From positions 2,578,501-2,642,500 of the forward strand of contig NZ_CP017940.1 of NCBI RefSeq assembly GCF_002764115.1: a DNA stretch of 64,000 nt, given 5' to 3'. Position 1 is the stretch's first letter, and each line of letters opens with the position of its first letter. Source of the DNA: Phyllobacterium zundukense. GTDB taxonomy: Bacteria > Pseudomonadota > Alphaproteobacteria > Rhizobiales > Rhizobiaceae. Positions 8,303-17,435 of this stretch are shown piece after piece. Under the pieces are notes generated by a model. That model saw nothing but the letters and a program-made list of their open reading frames with translations, searched no databases and was not told where the DNA came from. The position numbers and the translations under genes are program-made.

Positions 8303-9424
8303 TCAAGGGTGAAGGGGCCTGGATAGAATGCCGCTCAGCGCGGAAACGATGGTACGGGCAAAGCCCGGTTCGGCCGAAGCGCCCATATGGCCGATGCGCA
8401 GGATCTTCCCCGCGGTCTCGCCGCGTCCAAGCGAGACCAGGATGCCGTGGTCGTGCAGCAGGCTGTCGCGGAGTGCAACGTCACTGATGCTGTCGGGCAC
8501 TTTGAAGGCAGTCGCCGTCGGTGCGCACCAGGCTTCCTGCTTGGGCCAAAGAGAAAGCCCCAGGCCAAGCAGCCCTTCCCGCGCAACGGAAGCCGTTTGT
8601 GCGTGACGGGTCCATACATTTTCCGGACCTTCCCTCGTGTAGCGATCGAGCGCAGCATCCAGCGCGTATATTTCGGCGATGGATGGCGTTACCGGGAAAG
8701 GCCTGCCGGGCTCCGAAGCACCCTTCCATGCAAGAAGACTGAGGAAAGAGCCAAGCGGGGCATCGGGATTGGCTTCGATCTTGTTCCAGGCGCGTTCGCT
8801 GACAGCGATGAGACTGAGGCCCGGCGTGCTACCCAGACATTTCGACGGCGAGGTTATGAAGATATCCGCGTGGGCATCCTGCGGATGCGCGTCCATGCCG
8901 GCGAATGACGAGACGGCATCGACGATGAGATAGGCGCCGTGCCCGGCAACGACTGCCCCGATTTCATGCAAGGGATTGAGCGTGCCGGACGGCGTATCGT
9001 GATGGCATAGCGACACGATGGAAATGTCCGGACGGCTGCGCAAGGCTTCGCGCACCGCCTGAGGGTCAATGATTTCGTCATAGGGTACGGCGAGTTCAAC
9101 GACTTCCCTGCCGTACCGCGCCGCCCAACTGGCGAAGCCCTTGCCATAGACGCCCGAGACAAGGTTGAGAACCACGTCGTTCCTGGCGATGAGGGCCGCC
9201 GCGGCAGCCTCGATGCCAAGGATAGCCTCTCCCTGCATGATCACAGGGTTATTGTCGGTCCTCAGCGCCTGCCGCAGCTTCTCGACGACGCCGGCATAAT
9301 AGGTCTGGAACGCCGGGTGATAGTCATAGAGCACCGGCTTGCCAAGCGCGGCGAGCACTTCGGGATAGGCCGGTACAGGCCCGGTGGTGAGCATGAGCGG
9401 CGGGATGGGAAGCATGGATCGCAC
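8303..9424 (-). CDS. PLP-dependent class V aminotransferase, pyridoxamine-pyruvate transaminase-like
   Basis: 373 residues of the small-chain glyoxylate aminotransferase fold. The sequence TTGPVPAYPEV, then PVLYDYHPAF, VYGKGFASW, CHHDTPSGTLNP and VDAVSSFAGM closely matches, from memory, the Mesorhizobium pyridoxamine-pyruvate transaminase. The PLP lysine is probably in SPSKCLGSTPG. That enzyme converts pyridoxamine plus pyruvate to pyridoxal plus alanine in vitamin B6 degradation. The alternative is a serine- or alanine-glyoxylate aminotransferase. It is the first gene of a minus-strand set with a peptide-type ABC transporter, suggesting uptake and transamination of the same amine. Confidence 0.72.
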   Translation of the reverse strand: MRSMLPIPPLMLTTGPVPAYPEVLAALGKPVLYDYHPAFQTYYAGVVEKLRQALRTDNNPVIMQGEAILGIEAAAAALIARNDVVLNLVSGVYGKGFASWAARYGREVVELAVPYDEIIDPQAVREALRSRPDISIVSLCHHDTPSGTLNPLHEIGAVVAGHGAYLIVDAVSSFAGMDAHPQDAHADIFITSPSKCLGSTPGLSLIAVSERAWNKIEANPDAPLGSFLSLLAWKGASEPGRPFPVTPSIAEIYALDAALDRYTREGPENVWTRHAQTASVAREGLLGLGLSLWPKQEAWCAPTATAFKVPDSISDVALRDSLLHDHGILVSLGRGETAGKILRIGHMGASAEPGFARTIVSALSGILSRPLHP

Positions 9425-9648
9425 TTCGGAATTTCATCCCATTTTTGATGAATAACTGCTCAGGATGCAGACCATATTCTCCGGTTTGCCGGAAACCAAG
9501 AAAAACCATTCCAATAATCTTGTCACGGTTGCAAATCTGCAGTGCACGGTTGACCTTATGATCTCGCCAATCAGATTCTGTAACTCGTTATGTCCACACC
9601 GATCTGTGTCATTCCTTCTGTAGGGCCGGTGGTGAAATGGTAATCCAG

Positions 9649-9677
9649 GTTATAATGTTTTCGCGAAACATTATAAC
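9649..9677. promoter_or_regulatory. 29-bp palindrome, possible operator or terminator stem
   Basis: Perfect 11-bp arms (GTTATAATGTT and AACATTATAAC) flank the centre TTCGCGA. It lies 26 bases past the 3' end of the transglutaminase gene and about 225 bases upstream of the aminotransferase start. The AT-rich arms and lack of a T-run favour a protein-binding site over a terminator. No regulator is assigned. Confidence 0.45.
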
Positions 9678-9702
9678 TACCGCATGGAAATCTGGTGAGA
9701 CC

Positions 9703-10581
9703 CTACTCCAGCGGAATGACGTCGACCGACTGCTTCCCCTCCTGCGAGCCGCTGGTCTTGAGCACGCCGACAATGGGCGAGACATCCGCGTAATCGCGGC
9801 CATAGCCGATGGTAATGTGGTCGTTACCGGCAATCATGGCGTTGGTCGGGTCGAACTCCTGCCAGCCGGCCTCGCGTCCGCACCATACGCGGACCCAGGC
9901 ATGCATCGCATCGGCGCCCTCCAGCCGCTCCTCGCCGGGTGGCGGAATAGTGCGCAGGAAGCCGCTGACATAGCCCGCCGGGATGCCGATGCCGCGCAGG
10001 CCGGCGATCATGACGTGGCTGAAATCCTGACACACCCCTGCTTTGAGATCGAAGGCCTGGCGCGCATTGGTGCGCACGTCTGTCACGTCGGATTCATAGG
10101 TGAAGTCGGCATGGATCCGATTGTTCAGATGTTTGACCGCTTCCATCACGGTGCTTGTACCGGCAAGGCTCTTTGCGGCATAGGCTGTGATAACCGGATC
10201 GATCGTCGCATGGGCGCTGCTGGTCAGGAAGTGATGTGGCGCATCGGCTGAAATTGACCAGACGCTGCGGATTTCCTTTTGCAGACCGGCAAGGTCTGGC
10301 GAGACATCGAGCATGTTCGGCGGCCGGGTGACATTGACACGGGCGGTCATCGTCACGTCCAGCGTCTCATGCGGGTTGCGATAGACAATCGACGTGACAG
10401 TGTTCGAAAAGAAATCCGTGAATTCCGACCGCTCTGTCGAGACCGGATCGAAAGACAGGCTGGACGCGATCACGCGCTGGATGCCCGTCATCGTCTGCGG
10501 CATGACGCGGATATGATGCCGCCCGCCCGCTGCTGACCGCTCGTAATCATAATGGAGGTGAAGGCGGATATTATAAAGCAT
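9703..10581 (-). CDS. Transglutaminase-like cysteine peptidase family protein
   Basis: 292 residues. The N-terminal about 90 residues match the bacterial transglutaminase N-domain (YNIRLHLHYDYERSAAGGRH). The papain-like core has the catalytic Cys in KAGVCQDFSHVMIAGLR, His in DAMHAWVRVWC and Asp in EFDPTNAM. The C-terminal GRDYADVSPIVG is typical. It is the third gene of a minus-strand cluster with the ATP-grasp/alpha-E protein and the DUF2126 protein. Comparative genomics has proposed that this trio makes and trims a peptide-like tag or metabolite; the substrate is unknown. Confidence 0.88.
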   Translation of the reverse strand: MLYNIRLHLHYDYERSAAGGRHHIRVMPQTMTGIQRVIASSLSFDPVSTERSEFTDFFSNTVTSIVYRNPHETLDVTMTARVNVTRPPNMLDVSPDLAGLQKEIRSVWSISADAPHHFLTSSAHATIDPVITAYAAKSLAGTSTVMEAVKHLNNRIHADFTYESDVTDVRTNARQAFDLKAGVCQDFSHVMIAGLRGIGIPAGYVSGFLRTIPPPGEERLEGADAMHAWVRVWCGREAGWQEFDPTNAMIAGNDHITIGYGRDYADVSPIVGVLKTSGSQEGKQSVDVIPLE

Positions 10582-10593
10582 GTGTCGCGGCCC

Positions 10594-13032
10594 TCACGCG
10601 AAATAGGTATCGGAGATCGCATCGGACAGCGTGCCGATCTCGAAGGCGAGCGTGCCGAGTTTCTCCGGCGTCAGGTCGATTGCCTCCATGATCGCGAGAT
10701 CCGTATGCAGCCGCAGCACCTTCTTGGAAAATGACGGCATATTGGCGCCCGCCTCTCGCGACGGCAGCAAACTGAACTCCGTCTTCAGCGCATCGAGCTG
10801 GAAGATGATCGAGCGCGGGTTGAGCGGATCGAGCGCCAGCAGATCGAGCACACTGATCCGGCCGGAATAGACGCTGTACTGCCGCCGGTGCGTCATGACG
10901 CTGTCGCCGATTTCCAGCAGCATTTCCAGCGCGCCATCCGCCGCATCATGGCGCGACAACGTTGCGAGGATCCGCGCCATCTGAATGCCGCGCTCGAGCC
11001 GGCGGCCGATTTCGAGAAAGCGCCAGCCGGTAAAGCGATACATGTTTTCATGCACCAGGCCGGAGAACCCGGCAAGCTTGCGCAGGATGATCGTCATGGC
11101 GCGTGTCGTGTCGTCGCCGGGCGAAACCACATCGGAGAAACGGTGGATGGTCTTGGAAAGATCGCGCAATGCCAGCCAGCCATCGGGCGAGAACCGGTCG
11201 CGAATGCGTCCGGCGCTCAGCATCGCGCCATCGATGGAGCGCTGCAGTCCTTTTGGAATGGCGGTATCGAGATCGACACCCAGCGGCTTCAGGTAATCGC
11301 GCATTTCCGTCAGCAGCGGCAGTTCCATATTGGCCGCCTCGGCATAACGCGCATGACAGGCGCGCAGGATACGCGCCGTACCTTCCGCGCGCTCTATGTA
11401 GCGGCCCATCCACATCAGGTTTTCGGCAGCGCGGCTTGGCAGCGTTCCCGGCACATTGCGCCGGAACGTATCGCCCTCGCGCGGCAGCAGCGTATCCTTG
11501 GCGACCGGACCGCTCGAGGTGATCCAGACGTCGGCGGCCTGTCCGCCCCTCTGCATGGCGATCGCGGCGGTGTCGAGCGTGAAACCGACCCGGGCAAACC
11601 CGCCTGGCATGAAGCTCCAGCCATCCTTGTGCCGTGCCGCAAAGACGCGCAGCACGAATGGCCGCGGCTCGAGCTTGCCGTCGACATAGACCGGCGTGGT
11701 CGAGAGCTTGACAGCCTCCTGGCCGACCAACCCGCGCCCGTCCTTCTGCAATCTGTCATGCAGCCCCTGGCGCGCTACATCGTCGAGTGCGGAACCAAGT
11801 ACCGTTACATTGCCATCCTCGAAGGGCAGCCGCGTCGACATCGCAGGACCGACCATCATCTGGTCGAGCCGGTCGATCACATGCTTGCGTTCCTTGTCCT
11901 GTCCGCACCACCAGGTGGCGATACTCGGCAATGCGAGATCGCGATTGTGCAGCGCCTGCGAAATGGCCGGCAGGAAAGCCAGCAATGCACGGGTCTCGAG
12001 TATCCCCGACCCCAGCGCGTTGACCAGCGAGACCGACCGCTGGCGTAGCGCACTGACCATGCCCGGCGTGCCGATCCACGAATCCGTCTTCAGTTCCAGC
12101 GGGTCCATATAGGCGGCATCCATGCGCCGCCAAAGGACATCGACCGGCTTGAGACCGGAAACGGTCCGTACCATCACCTTGCCCTTGCTGACCGTCAGGT
12201 CATCGCCTTCCAGCAGCATGATGCCGAGGTAGCGGGCGATATAGGCGTGTTCGAAATAGGTTTCGTTGTTCGGACCGGGCGTCAGGATCGCCGCGCGCCC
12301 TTGCGGATTATTGACCAGCCCTTGCAAATTATCGCGGAAATCCTTGAAGAACCCCGCCAGCCGGTGAACATTCATGGCGCCGGAAATGTCCGACAGCGCG
12401 CGGGTCGTCGCAACGCGATTCTCCAGGGCAAAACCTGCGCCGGACGGCGCTTGTGTCCTGTCGCCGAGCACCCACCACTGACCATTCGGACCGCGCCCTA
12501 GCTCAAAGGCACAGAAATGCAGGAAATGGCCGCTCGCCGGCCTAACCCCGGCCACGGGATGCAGGAACTCCGGATTTGAAGTAATCAAGTCAGGGGGAAG
12601 CAAGCCATCCCGTATCAGCCTGTTCTCGCCGTAGATATCGGCAACGATGTCCTCGAGCAGGTCTGCCCGCTGCGTCAGGCCAAGGGTGATCGACCGCCAT
12701 TCGTCCTCATTGATCAAAATCGGAATGTGGGCGAGCGGCCATTCGCGTTCCTGCGTGCCGTTCTCGTCATAGACACGGTAAAACACGCCTGCGTCGAGCA
12801 AATACTGGTTGGCACGGGCAAAACGTGTCGCCAGTTTTTCCGGGCCGATCTGGTCGAGTGTATGAAGCAGCGTTTCCCAACCGGGACGGACTGCGCCTGA
12901 CGGATCGATCATCTCGTCGGCGACATTGGGCAGAGGCCTGTAGCTCGCAAGCAGGCCGGGCCGGGTTTCTAATCCGGCTTCGGGCAGCGATTGTGCGGTT
13001 TTGCTTGCAGTCATGCTTCCTTTCGGTCTCAA
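10594..13032 (-). CDS. Circularly permuted ATP-grasp protein fused to an alpha-E domain
   Basis: 812 residues combining two domains often encoded separately. Residues about 70-480 are the circularly permuted ATP-grasp ligase ([19 protein letters not shown], then [19 protein letters not shown]). Residues about 495-810 are the all-helical alpha-E domain ([20 protein letters not shown]). ATP-grasp proteins form amide bonds through acyl-phosphates. Its 3' end is 12 bases from the small transglutaminase gene, and its start overlaps the DUF2126 gene by 4 bases, so all three are co-translated. An alternative start lies near [10 protein letters not shown]. Confidence 0.85.
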   Translation of the reverse strand: MRPKGSMTASKTAQSLPEAGLETRPGLLASYRPLPNVADEMIDPSGAVRPGWETLLHTLDQIGPEKLATRFARANQYLLDAGVFYRVYDENGTQEREWPLAHIPILINEDEWRSITLGLTQRADLLEDIVADIYGENRLIRDGLLPPDLITSNPEFLHPVAGVRPASGHFLHFCAFELGRGPNGQWWVLGDRTQAPSGAGFALENRVATTRALSDISGAMNVHRLAGFFKDFRDNLQGLVNNPQGRAAILTPGPNNETYFEHAYIARYLGIMLLEGDDLTVSKGKVMVRTVSGLKPVDVLWRRMDAAYMDPLELKTDSWIGTPGMVSALRQRSVSLVNALGSGILETRALLAFLPAISQALHNRDLALPSIATWWCGQDKERKHVIDRLDQMMVGPAMSTRLPFEDGNVTVLGSALDDVARQGLHDRLQKDGRGLVGQEAVKLSTTPVYVDGKLEPRPFVLRVFAARHKDGWSFMPGGFARVGFTLDTAAIAMQRGGQAADVWITSSGPVAKDTLLPREGDTFRRNVPGTLPSRAAENLMWMGRYIERAEGTARILRACHARYAEAANMELPLLTEMRDYLKPLGVDLDTAIPKGLQRSIDGAMLSAGRIRDRFSPDGWLALRDLSKTIHRFSDVVSPGDDTTRAMTIILRKLAGFSGLVHENMYRFTGWRFLEIGRRLERGIQMARILATLSRHDAADGALEMLLEIGDSVMTHRRQYSVYSGRISVLDLLALDPLNPRSIIFQLDALKTEFSLLPSREAGANMPSFSKKVLRLHTDLAIMEAIDLTPEKLGTLAFEIGTLSDAISDTYFA

Positions 13033-16000
13033 TTCTGGCGCGGCCTTCTCAGATCGAGAGTCATCGGAAATTCCGCTGCTGGCGTTTCTTTCCTGAGCTC
13101 GTACGCACCGGCTGTATGTCCGCGTGGCTCAAACCGGGTCAGGCGGCGCGCCTCGGCCTCGTTCGAATTGACAGGGAACGTATCATAGCTGCGGCCACCG
13201 GGATGTGCGACATGATAGACGCACCCGCCAATCGCGCGGCCCGACCACTGGTCGTAAATATCGAAGACCAGAGGCGTGTTGACCGGGATCATCGGATGCA
13301 GGCCCGAGCGCGGCTGCCAGGCCTTGTAGCGCACGCCGGCAACGGCCGTGCCATTGATGTCCGTCATTTTAAGCGGCACTTCGCGGCCATTGCAGGCAAC
13401 ACTGTGCCGCGCGGCATTGAAGCCTTCGACCTTGACCTGCAGCCGCTCGACCGAACTGTCGACGAAACGCACAGTGCCGCCGATGGCGCCCTGTTCACCC
13501 ATGACATGCCACGGCTCCAGCGCCTGCCGCAGTTCGAGTTTGACGCCCTCATTCTCGATTTCGCCGCAGAACGGAAAGCGGAACTCGAGCTGCGCCTCGA
13601 ACCATTCGGGACGGAAATCGAAGCCGTGCTGGCGCAGGTCCGCCAAAACATCGAGAAAGTCCTGCCAGACGAAGGCCGGCAGCATGAAACGGTCGTGCAA
13701 GGAGGTGCCCCAGCGGACAAAACTGCCCTCGATAGGGCTGTTCCAGAACCGGGCGATCAATGCGCGAACGAGCAGCTGCTGTGCAAGGCTCATGCGCGCA
13801 TTGGGCGGCATCTCGAAACCACGGAACTCGACCAATCCCAGCCGCCCTGTCGGACCATCGGGCGAGAACAGCTTGTCGATGCAAATCTCCGAGCGATGCG
13901 TATTGCCGGTGACGTCGACCAGAAGATTGCGGAACAGCCGGTCGACGAGCCAGGGTAGCGGTGGCGTGCCCCTGCCTGGCATCGGTACCTGCGCCATGGC
14001 GATCTCGAGCTCATAGAGACTGTCGTGGCGCGCCTCGTCAAAACGCGGCGCCTGGCTGGTGGGGCCGATGAACATGCCCGAAAACAGATAGGACAGCGAG
14101 GGATGGCGCTGCCAGTGCAGCACGAGGCTTTTCAGGAGATCAGGACGCCGCAGGAAGGGACTGTTGTTCGGGGTTTCACCGCCGACGACCACATGATTGC
14201 CGCCGCCGGTGCCGGTATGACGGCCGTCGATCATGAACTTGTCGGCGCCAAGCCGCGTCTGCCGCGCTTCCTCATAGATCGCTGTCGTCGTCTCGACGCA
14301 TTCGCGCCAGTTGGCGGCGGGATGGATATTCACCTCGATGACGCCCGGGTCGGGCGCGACGCGGATGACATTGATGCGATGATCCTGTGGCGGCCCATAG
14401 CCTTCGATATGGACGGGCAGGCCAAGCTTTGCTGCGGCGGCTTCAGCGGCGCCAACCAGTTCCAGATAATCCTCCAGCGCCTCCACCGGCGGCATGAAGA
14501 CGCTCAGGCGGCCATCGCGCGGCTCGACCGAGATGGCCGTGCGCACTGCGCCGCCGATTTCGCCGAGTTCCTGTTCGACGCGCTCCTGTTGAGCGCCTTC
14601 GGCCGCGGTGAACGAAGCCACCGCCTGCGGCGCATCCCGCGTGGCCGGGGCTCCCGGTTGCGCTACCGAATCCGGCAAAGGACCGCGGTCGACCGATGGA
14701 TCGACCGGGACGATAAAAGGATATTCCGAAGGCGGCACATGCGGGAGAGAGCCAAGCGGCAGACGATAGCCAACGGGCGAATCCCCCGGCACGAGGAACA
14801 GCTTGCCCCGGCGCGTCTTCCACTTTTCACTGCGCCAGCGCGGACCAGCGACGGCCTGGCTGTTCCAGCGCTGAACGGGCAGGACAAAGCCTGTCGGCTC
14901 GGTCAGTCCGCGCTCGAAGACGCGGGCAATGCGGCTGCGCTCTTCGGGGTCCTTGAGCTTGGAATTGGACGGATCGACATTTGCCGGAAGATTGCCTTCC
15001 TTGACGATCCATTCGGCCGGGTCCTCATAGGCAGGCGTGACCATTTCGTCCTCGACGCCAAGCACGCTGGCAATCCCGCTGAGAAGCTTGCCGGCATCGT
15101 CCGGCTTGACATTGGCCTTGCTGTTTTCCGGCGCAATCAGGTCCGGATTGACCCAGATCGGCTTGCCGTCCTTGCGCCAATAGAGCGAAAAGGTCCAGCG
15201 CGGCAGGCTTTCGCCCGGATACCACTTGCCCTGCCCGTAATGCAGGAAACCACCCGGCGCGAAACGCTCGCGCAGGCGGCGGATAAGCTTGTCGGCCTTG
15301 TCGCGCTTGGTCGGCCCGACAGCGTCCGTGTTCCACTCGCCGGACTCGAAATCATCGATGGAGACGAAGGTCGGCTCGCCGCCCATGGTCAGCCGCACGT
15401 CGCGCTCTTTCAGGATGCCGTCCACCTTTTCGCCGAGCGCATCCAGCGCAGACCAGGATTCATCCGAGAAGGGTTTGGTGATGCGAGGGTGCTCGGAGAC
15501 GCGGGTGACATGCATGTCGAAGGCGAATTCGACATTGGCGGGCTCCGCCATGCCGGAAATCGGAGCGGCATTGCGATAATGCGGTGTCGCGGCAAGCGGC
15601 ACATGGCTTTCGCCTGTCAGAAGGCCCGATGTCGGATCGAGACCGATCCAGCCGGCGCCCGGCAGATAGACCTCGCACCAGGCGTGAAGGTCGGTGAAAT
15701 CCTTGTCGGTTCCGGCAGGCCCATCTAGCGAAACCAGATCAGGCTTCAACTGGATCAGGTAGCCCGAAACAAATCGCGCGGCGAGCCCGAGATGGCGCAG
15801 GGCCTGCACGAGCAGCCAGCTGGAATCGCGGCAGGAACCGGTGCGCACGTTTAGCGTCGTCTCGGGCTCCTGCACACCGGTTTCCATACGGATGACATAG
15901 CCAACCTCGCGCTGGATGCGTGCATTGAGGTCAACGACGAAATTGACGGTATTGGTCGGCGTGCGGTCCACCGTATCGAGAAAGGCTTGCAGCAGTGGTC

Positions 16001-16370
16001 CGGCAGGCTCCGGCTTCAGATAGATAGACAGGTCTTCGCTGATGTCTTGCGGATAGGCGAAGGGCCAGGTCTCGGCGACTGGTTCGACGAAGAAGTCAAA
16101 CGGATTGTAGACAGTCATGTCGGCGACAAGATCGACCTCGATCTTCAGCTCCGTCACAGGTTCCGGAAAGACAAACCGGGCAAGGAAATTGCCGTAGGGA
16201 TCCTGTTGCAGATTGACGAAATGATTAGCCGGGCTGACCTTCAGCGAGTGGCTCAACACTTTCGTGCGGGAATGCGGCGCGGGCTGAAGGCGGATGACCT
16301 GCGGCCCCAGCATGATGGGACGGTCATATTTGTAGTGGGTCAGGTGATAGACTGCAGCGTGAATTGCCAT
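13029..16370 (-). CDS. Transglutaminase domain plus DUF2126 protein
   Basis: 1113 residues. Residues 1-80 are the transglutaminase N-domain. The core carries Cys in [20 protein letters not shown], His in [12 protein letters not shown] and Asp in LDPTSGL. From about residue 310 to the end is DUF2126 ([35 protein letters not shown]), whose HTGTGGGNH motif resembles a glutamine-synthetase-like/COOH-NH2 ligase active site in published domain analyses. First gene of the three-gene operon. Probably cytoplasmic, since no signal peptide is visible. Confidence 0.87.
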   Translation of the reverse strand: MAIHAAVYHLTHYKYDRPIMLGPQVIRLQPAPHSRTKVLSHSLKVSPANHFVNLQQDPYGNFLARFVFPEPVTELKIEVDLVADMTVYNPFDFFVEPVAETWPFAYPQDISEDLSIYLKPEPAGPLLQAFLDTVDRTPTNTVNFVVDLNARIQREVGYVIRMETGVQEPETTLNVRTGSCRDSSWLLVQALRHLGLAARFVSGYLIQLKPDLVSLDGPAGTDKDFTDLHAWCEVYLPGAGWIGLDPTSGLLTGESHVPLAATPHYRNAAPISGMAEPANVEFAFDMHVTRVSEHPRITKPFSDESWSALDALGEKVDGILKERDVRLTMGGEPTFVSIDDFESGEWNTDAVGPTKRDKADKLIRRLRERFAPGGFLHYGQGKWYPGESLPRWTFSLYWRKDGKPIWVNPDLIAPENSKANVKPDDAGKLLSGIASVLGVEDEMVTPAYEDPAEWIVKEGNLPANVDPSNSKLKDPEERSRIARVFERGLTEPTGFVLPVQRWNSQAVAGPRWRSEKWKTRRGKLFLVPGDSPVGYRLPLGSLPHVPPSEYPFIVPVDPSVDRGPLPDSVAQPGAPATRDAPQAVASFTAAEGAQQERVEQELGEIGGAVRTAISVEPRDGRLSVFMPPVEALEDYLELVGAAEAAAAKLGLPVHIEGYGPPQDHRINVIRVAPDPGVIEVNIHPAANWRECVETTTAIYEEARQTRLGADKFMIDGRHTGTGGGNHVVVGGETPNNSPFLRRPDLLKSLVLHWQRHPSLSYLFSGMFIGPTSQAPRFDEARHDSLYELEIAMAQVPMPGRGTPPLPWLVDRLFRNLLVDVTGNTHRSEICIDKLFSPDGPTGRLGLVEFRGFEMPPNARMSLAQQLLVRALIARFWNSPIEGSFVRWGTSLHDRFMLPAFVWQDFLDVLADLRQHGFDFRPEWFEAQLEFRFPFCGEIENEGVKLELRQALEPWHVMGEQGAIGGTVRFVDSSVERLQVKVEGFNAARHSVACNGREVPLKMTDINGTAVAGVRYKAWQPRSGLHPMIPVNTPLVFDIYDQWSGRAIGGCVYHVAHPGGRSYDTFPVNSNEAEARRLTRFEPRGHTAGAYELRKETPAAEFPMTLDLRRPRQN

Positions 16371-16630
16371 GTCGCCTCAAATTGTTCTTCTGAAATGCGC
16401 GGTAAGCGGAAAGGTAGCCTACTCTATTGTGCAGTTCACGTCTTTAAATGTGCCTCTGCCAATTATTTTAGCACCGCCCGAATTTGCCGCATTAACAAGC
16501 GCGCAGCAGCCAGTCGACCCACAACCCGCAACGTCATGCTGTTCACAATATTGCAACCCTGCATTCGTTGCCGAGGGTGGCAAACAACGTCACTTTTCAA
16601 AAGTTTCCTGAGTGAAGCAGAAGGCACCGA
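16371..16630. other. Non-coding gap upstream of the first repeated element
   Basis: No convincing gene. The 19-mer TTGCAACCCTGCATTCGTT at 16551-16569 also occurs upstream of the third repeated element (reverse strand, about 32850-32868), so it may be a promoter or processing box. The first bases must also hold the promoter for the minus-strand transglutaminase operon. Confidence 0.4.
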
Positions 16631-16829
16631 GCCAGCCGGTGTATCGGAGAAGATGGGCCTCTCCGACCAGGGCAGTGGCCTTGCTCATGAGACAGGAGGT
16701 GACGCCATGTGGTACCTGCCACTGCGCATCACCCTGGAATTGAAAAAGACCCGGACGAGCTGGACACTCACCATCCGGGTCCTTTTTCAGTAAACCAGGA
16801 AACGGGAGGTGGGCGAAAGCCCGCCTCCC
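16631..16829 (+). ncRNA. Repeated structured element, copy 1 (with micro-ORF)
   Basis: About 199 nt sharing architecture with 28183-28386 and 32690-32493. It opens with GCCAGCCGGTG, then a 7-bp stem (TCGGAGA 16644-16650 / TCTCCGA 16660-16666) around loop AGATGGGCC. A GGAGGTG ribosome site precedes a 28-codon ORF. Inside the ORF is a hairpin flanked by A5 and T5 (GACCCGGA 16748-16755 / TCCGGGTC 16774-16781). It ends in GGGAGGTGGGC-GAAA-GCCCGCCTCCC (16804-16829). Lies upstream of the cobalamin riboswitch. Family not recognised. Confidence 0.6.
16707..16793 (+). CDS. Micro-protein of the MW(Y/S)LP family, copy 1 (28 aa)
   Basis: ATG 16707 has GGAGGTG at correct spacing. The peptide starts MWYLPLRITLELKKTRTSW and ends IRVLFQ. 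It is alternately hydrophobic and polar, suggesting a beta strand rather than a membrane helix, and is strongly basic. Copies at 28264 and 32613 keep the MW(Y/S)LP start, the K(K)TR(T/S)SW core and the RV.F end, with synonymous third-base changes (TAC/TAT, CTG/CTA), which favours real translation. An intrinsic-terminator-like hairpin lies within the coding sequence. Function unknown: leader peptide, small toxin and regulatory peptide are all possible. Confidence 0.6.
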   Translation: MWYLPLRITLELKKTRTSWTLTIRVLFQ

Positions 16830-16950
16830 ACTCCACGACAAAACATAGCATTTCCCAGCATTTTTCCAAGCATTATCTGCTTTGGCCAATCGTCCCCGAG
16901 GCAAACGAAACTGGTTGCTTTGAGCACTTTTTCCTCTAATGATTGCCCTC

Positions 16951-17134
16951 GATGGTTTCTTCGGCAAGACAACGCCGAAGATGAAAAGGGAACACGGTGA
17001 GGCGTACCCAATAGGGACCGAAACCGCGGCTGCCCCCGCAACTGTAAGCAGTGAGCGACGCCTGAGTATGCCACTGGTGATAAGCCGGGAAGGCAAGGCG
17101 AAGCTGAGATCCGCGAGCCAGGAGACCTGCCATC
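16951..17134 (+). promoter_or_regulatory. Cobalamin (AdoCbl-type) riboswitch
   Basis: Contains the conserved core of the B12 riboswitch: GGGAAC..GGTGAGG, then GCTGCCCCCGCAACTGTAAG and GCCACTGGTGATAAGCCGGG (the B12 box region), and closes with AGGAGACCTGCC. A P1 stem is possible between GATGG (16951) and CCATC (17130). It controls the importer genes from 17432, typically lowering expression when cobalamin is high. Confidence 0.93.
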
Positions 17135-17276
17135 AATACTGAAATTCGAACCGGACGGGGTGTGCCGGGAGCGATGCGATGTTTCCCGCGGATGTGGGCC
17201 CTGACATGTGGGCCTGCCGAATAGGCGGCTATATTTCGCGTGCGTTCCTGATTCCTGTCCTAACAAGTGGACAGGC

Positions 17277-17435
17277 ATGAACATCCAAACGCTCGCTCAT
17301 CCGCCAATCCCAACCACTGATTTCTCGATCACCGGCAAACAGAAGCTCTTTACAAACGTTATAACGTTACGATACGAGGTCAAGGCGCCAGTTGAATCCT
17401 GCTGCGTTTCAATCTCCGGGGAATTCTGTCCATGA
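17277..17435 (+). CDS. Possible leader peptide overlapping the importer ATPase start (52 aa)
   Basis: The ATG at 17277 opens a 52-codon frame (MNIQTLAHPPIPTTDF..., ending SCCVSISGEFCP) whose stop overlaps the next gene's ATG (ATGA, 17432-17435). It lies between the riboswitch and the importer ATPase. No homologous family recognised, and no TonB receptor or CbtAB sequence is present. The overlap suggests translational coupling, but the ribosome site is weak and the frame could be fortuitous. Confidence 0.3.
   Translation: MNIQTLAHPPIPTTDFSITGKQKLFTNVITLRYEVKAPVESCCVSISGEFCP

Noticed and set aside
14025..15728. 567-codon plus-strand frame within the DUF2126 gene
   Set aside because: Antisense shadow of the 1113-residue transglutaminase/DUF2126 gene, which has a strongly supported active site.
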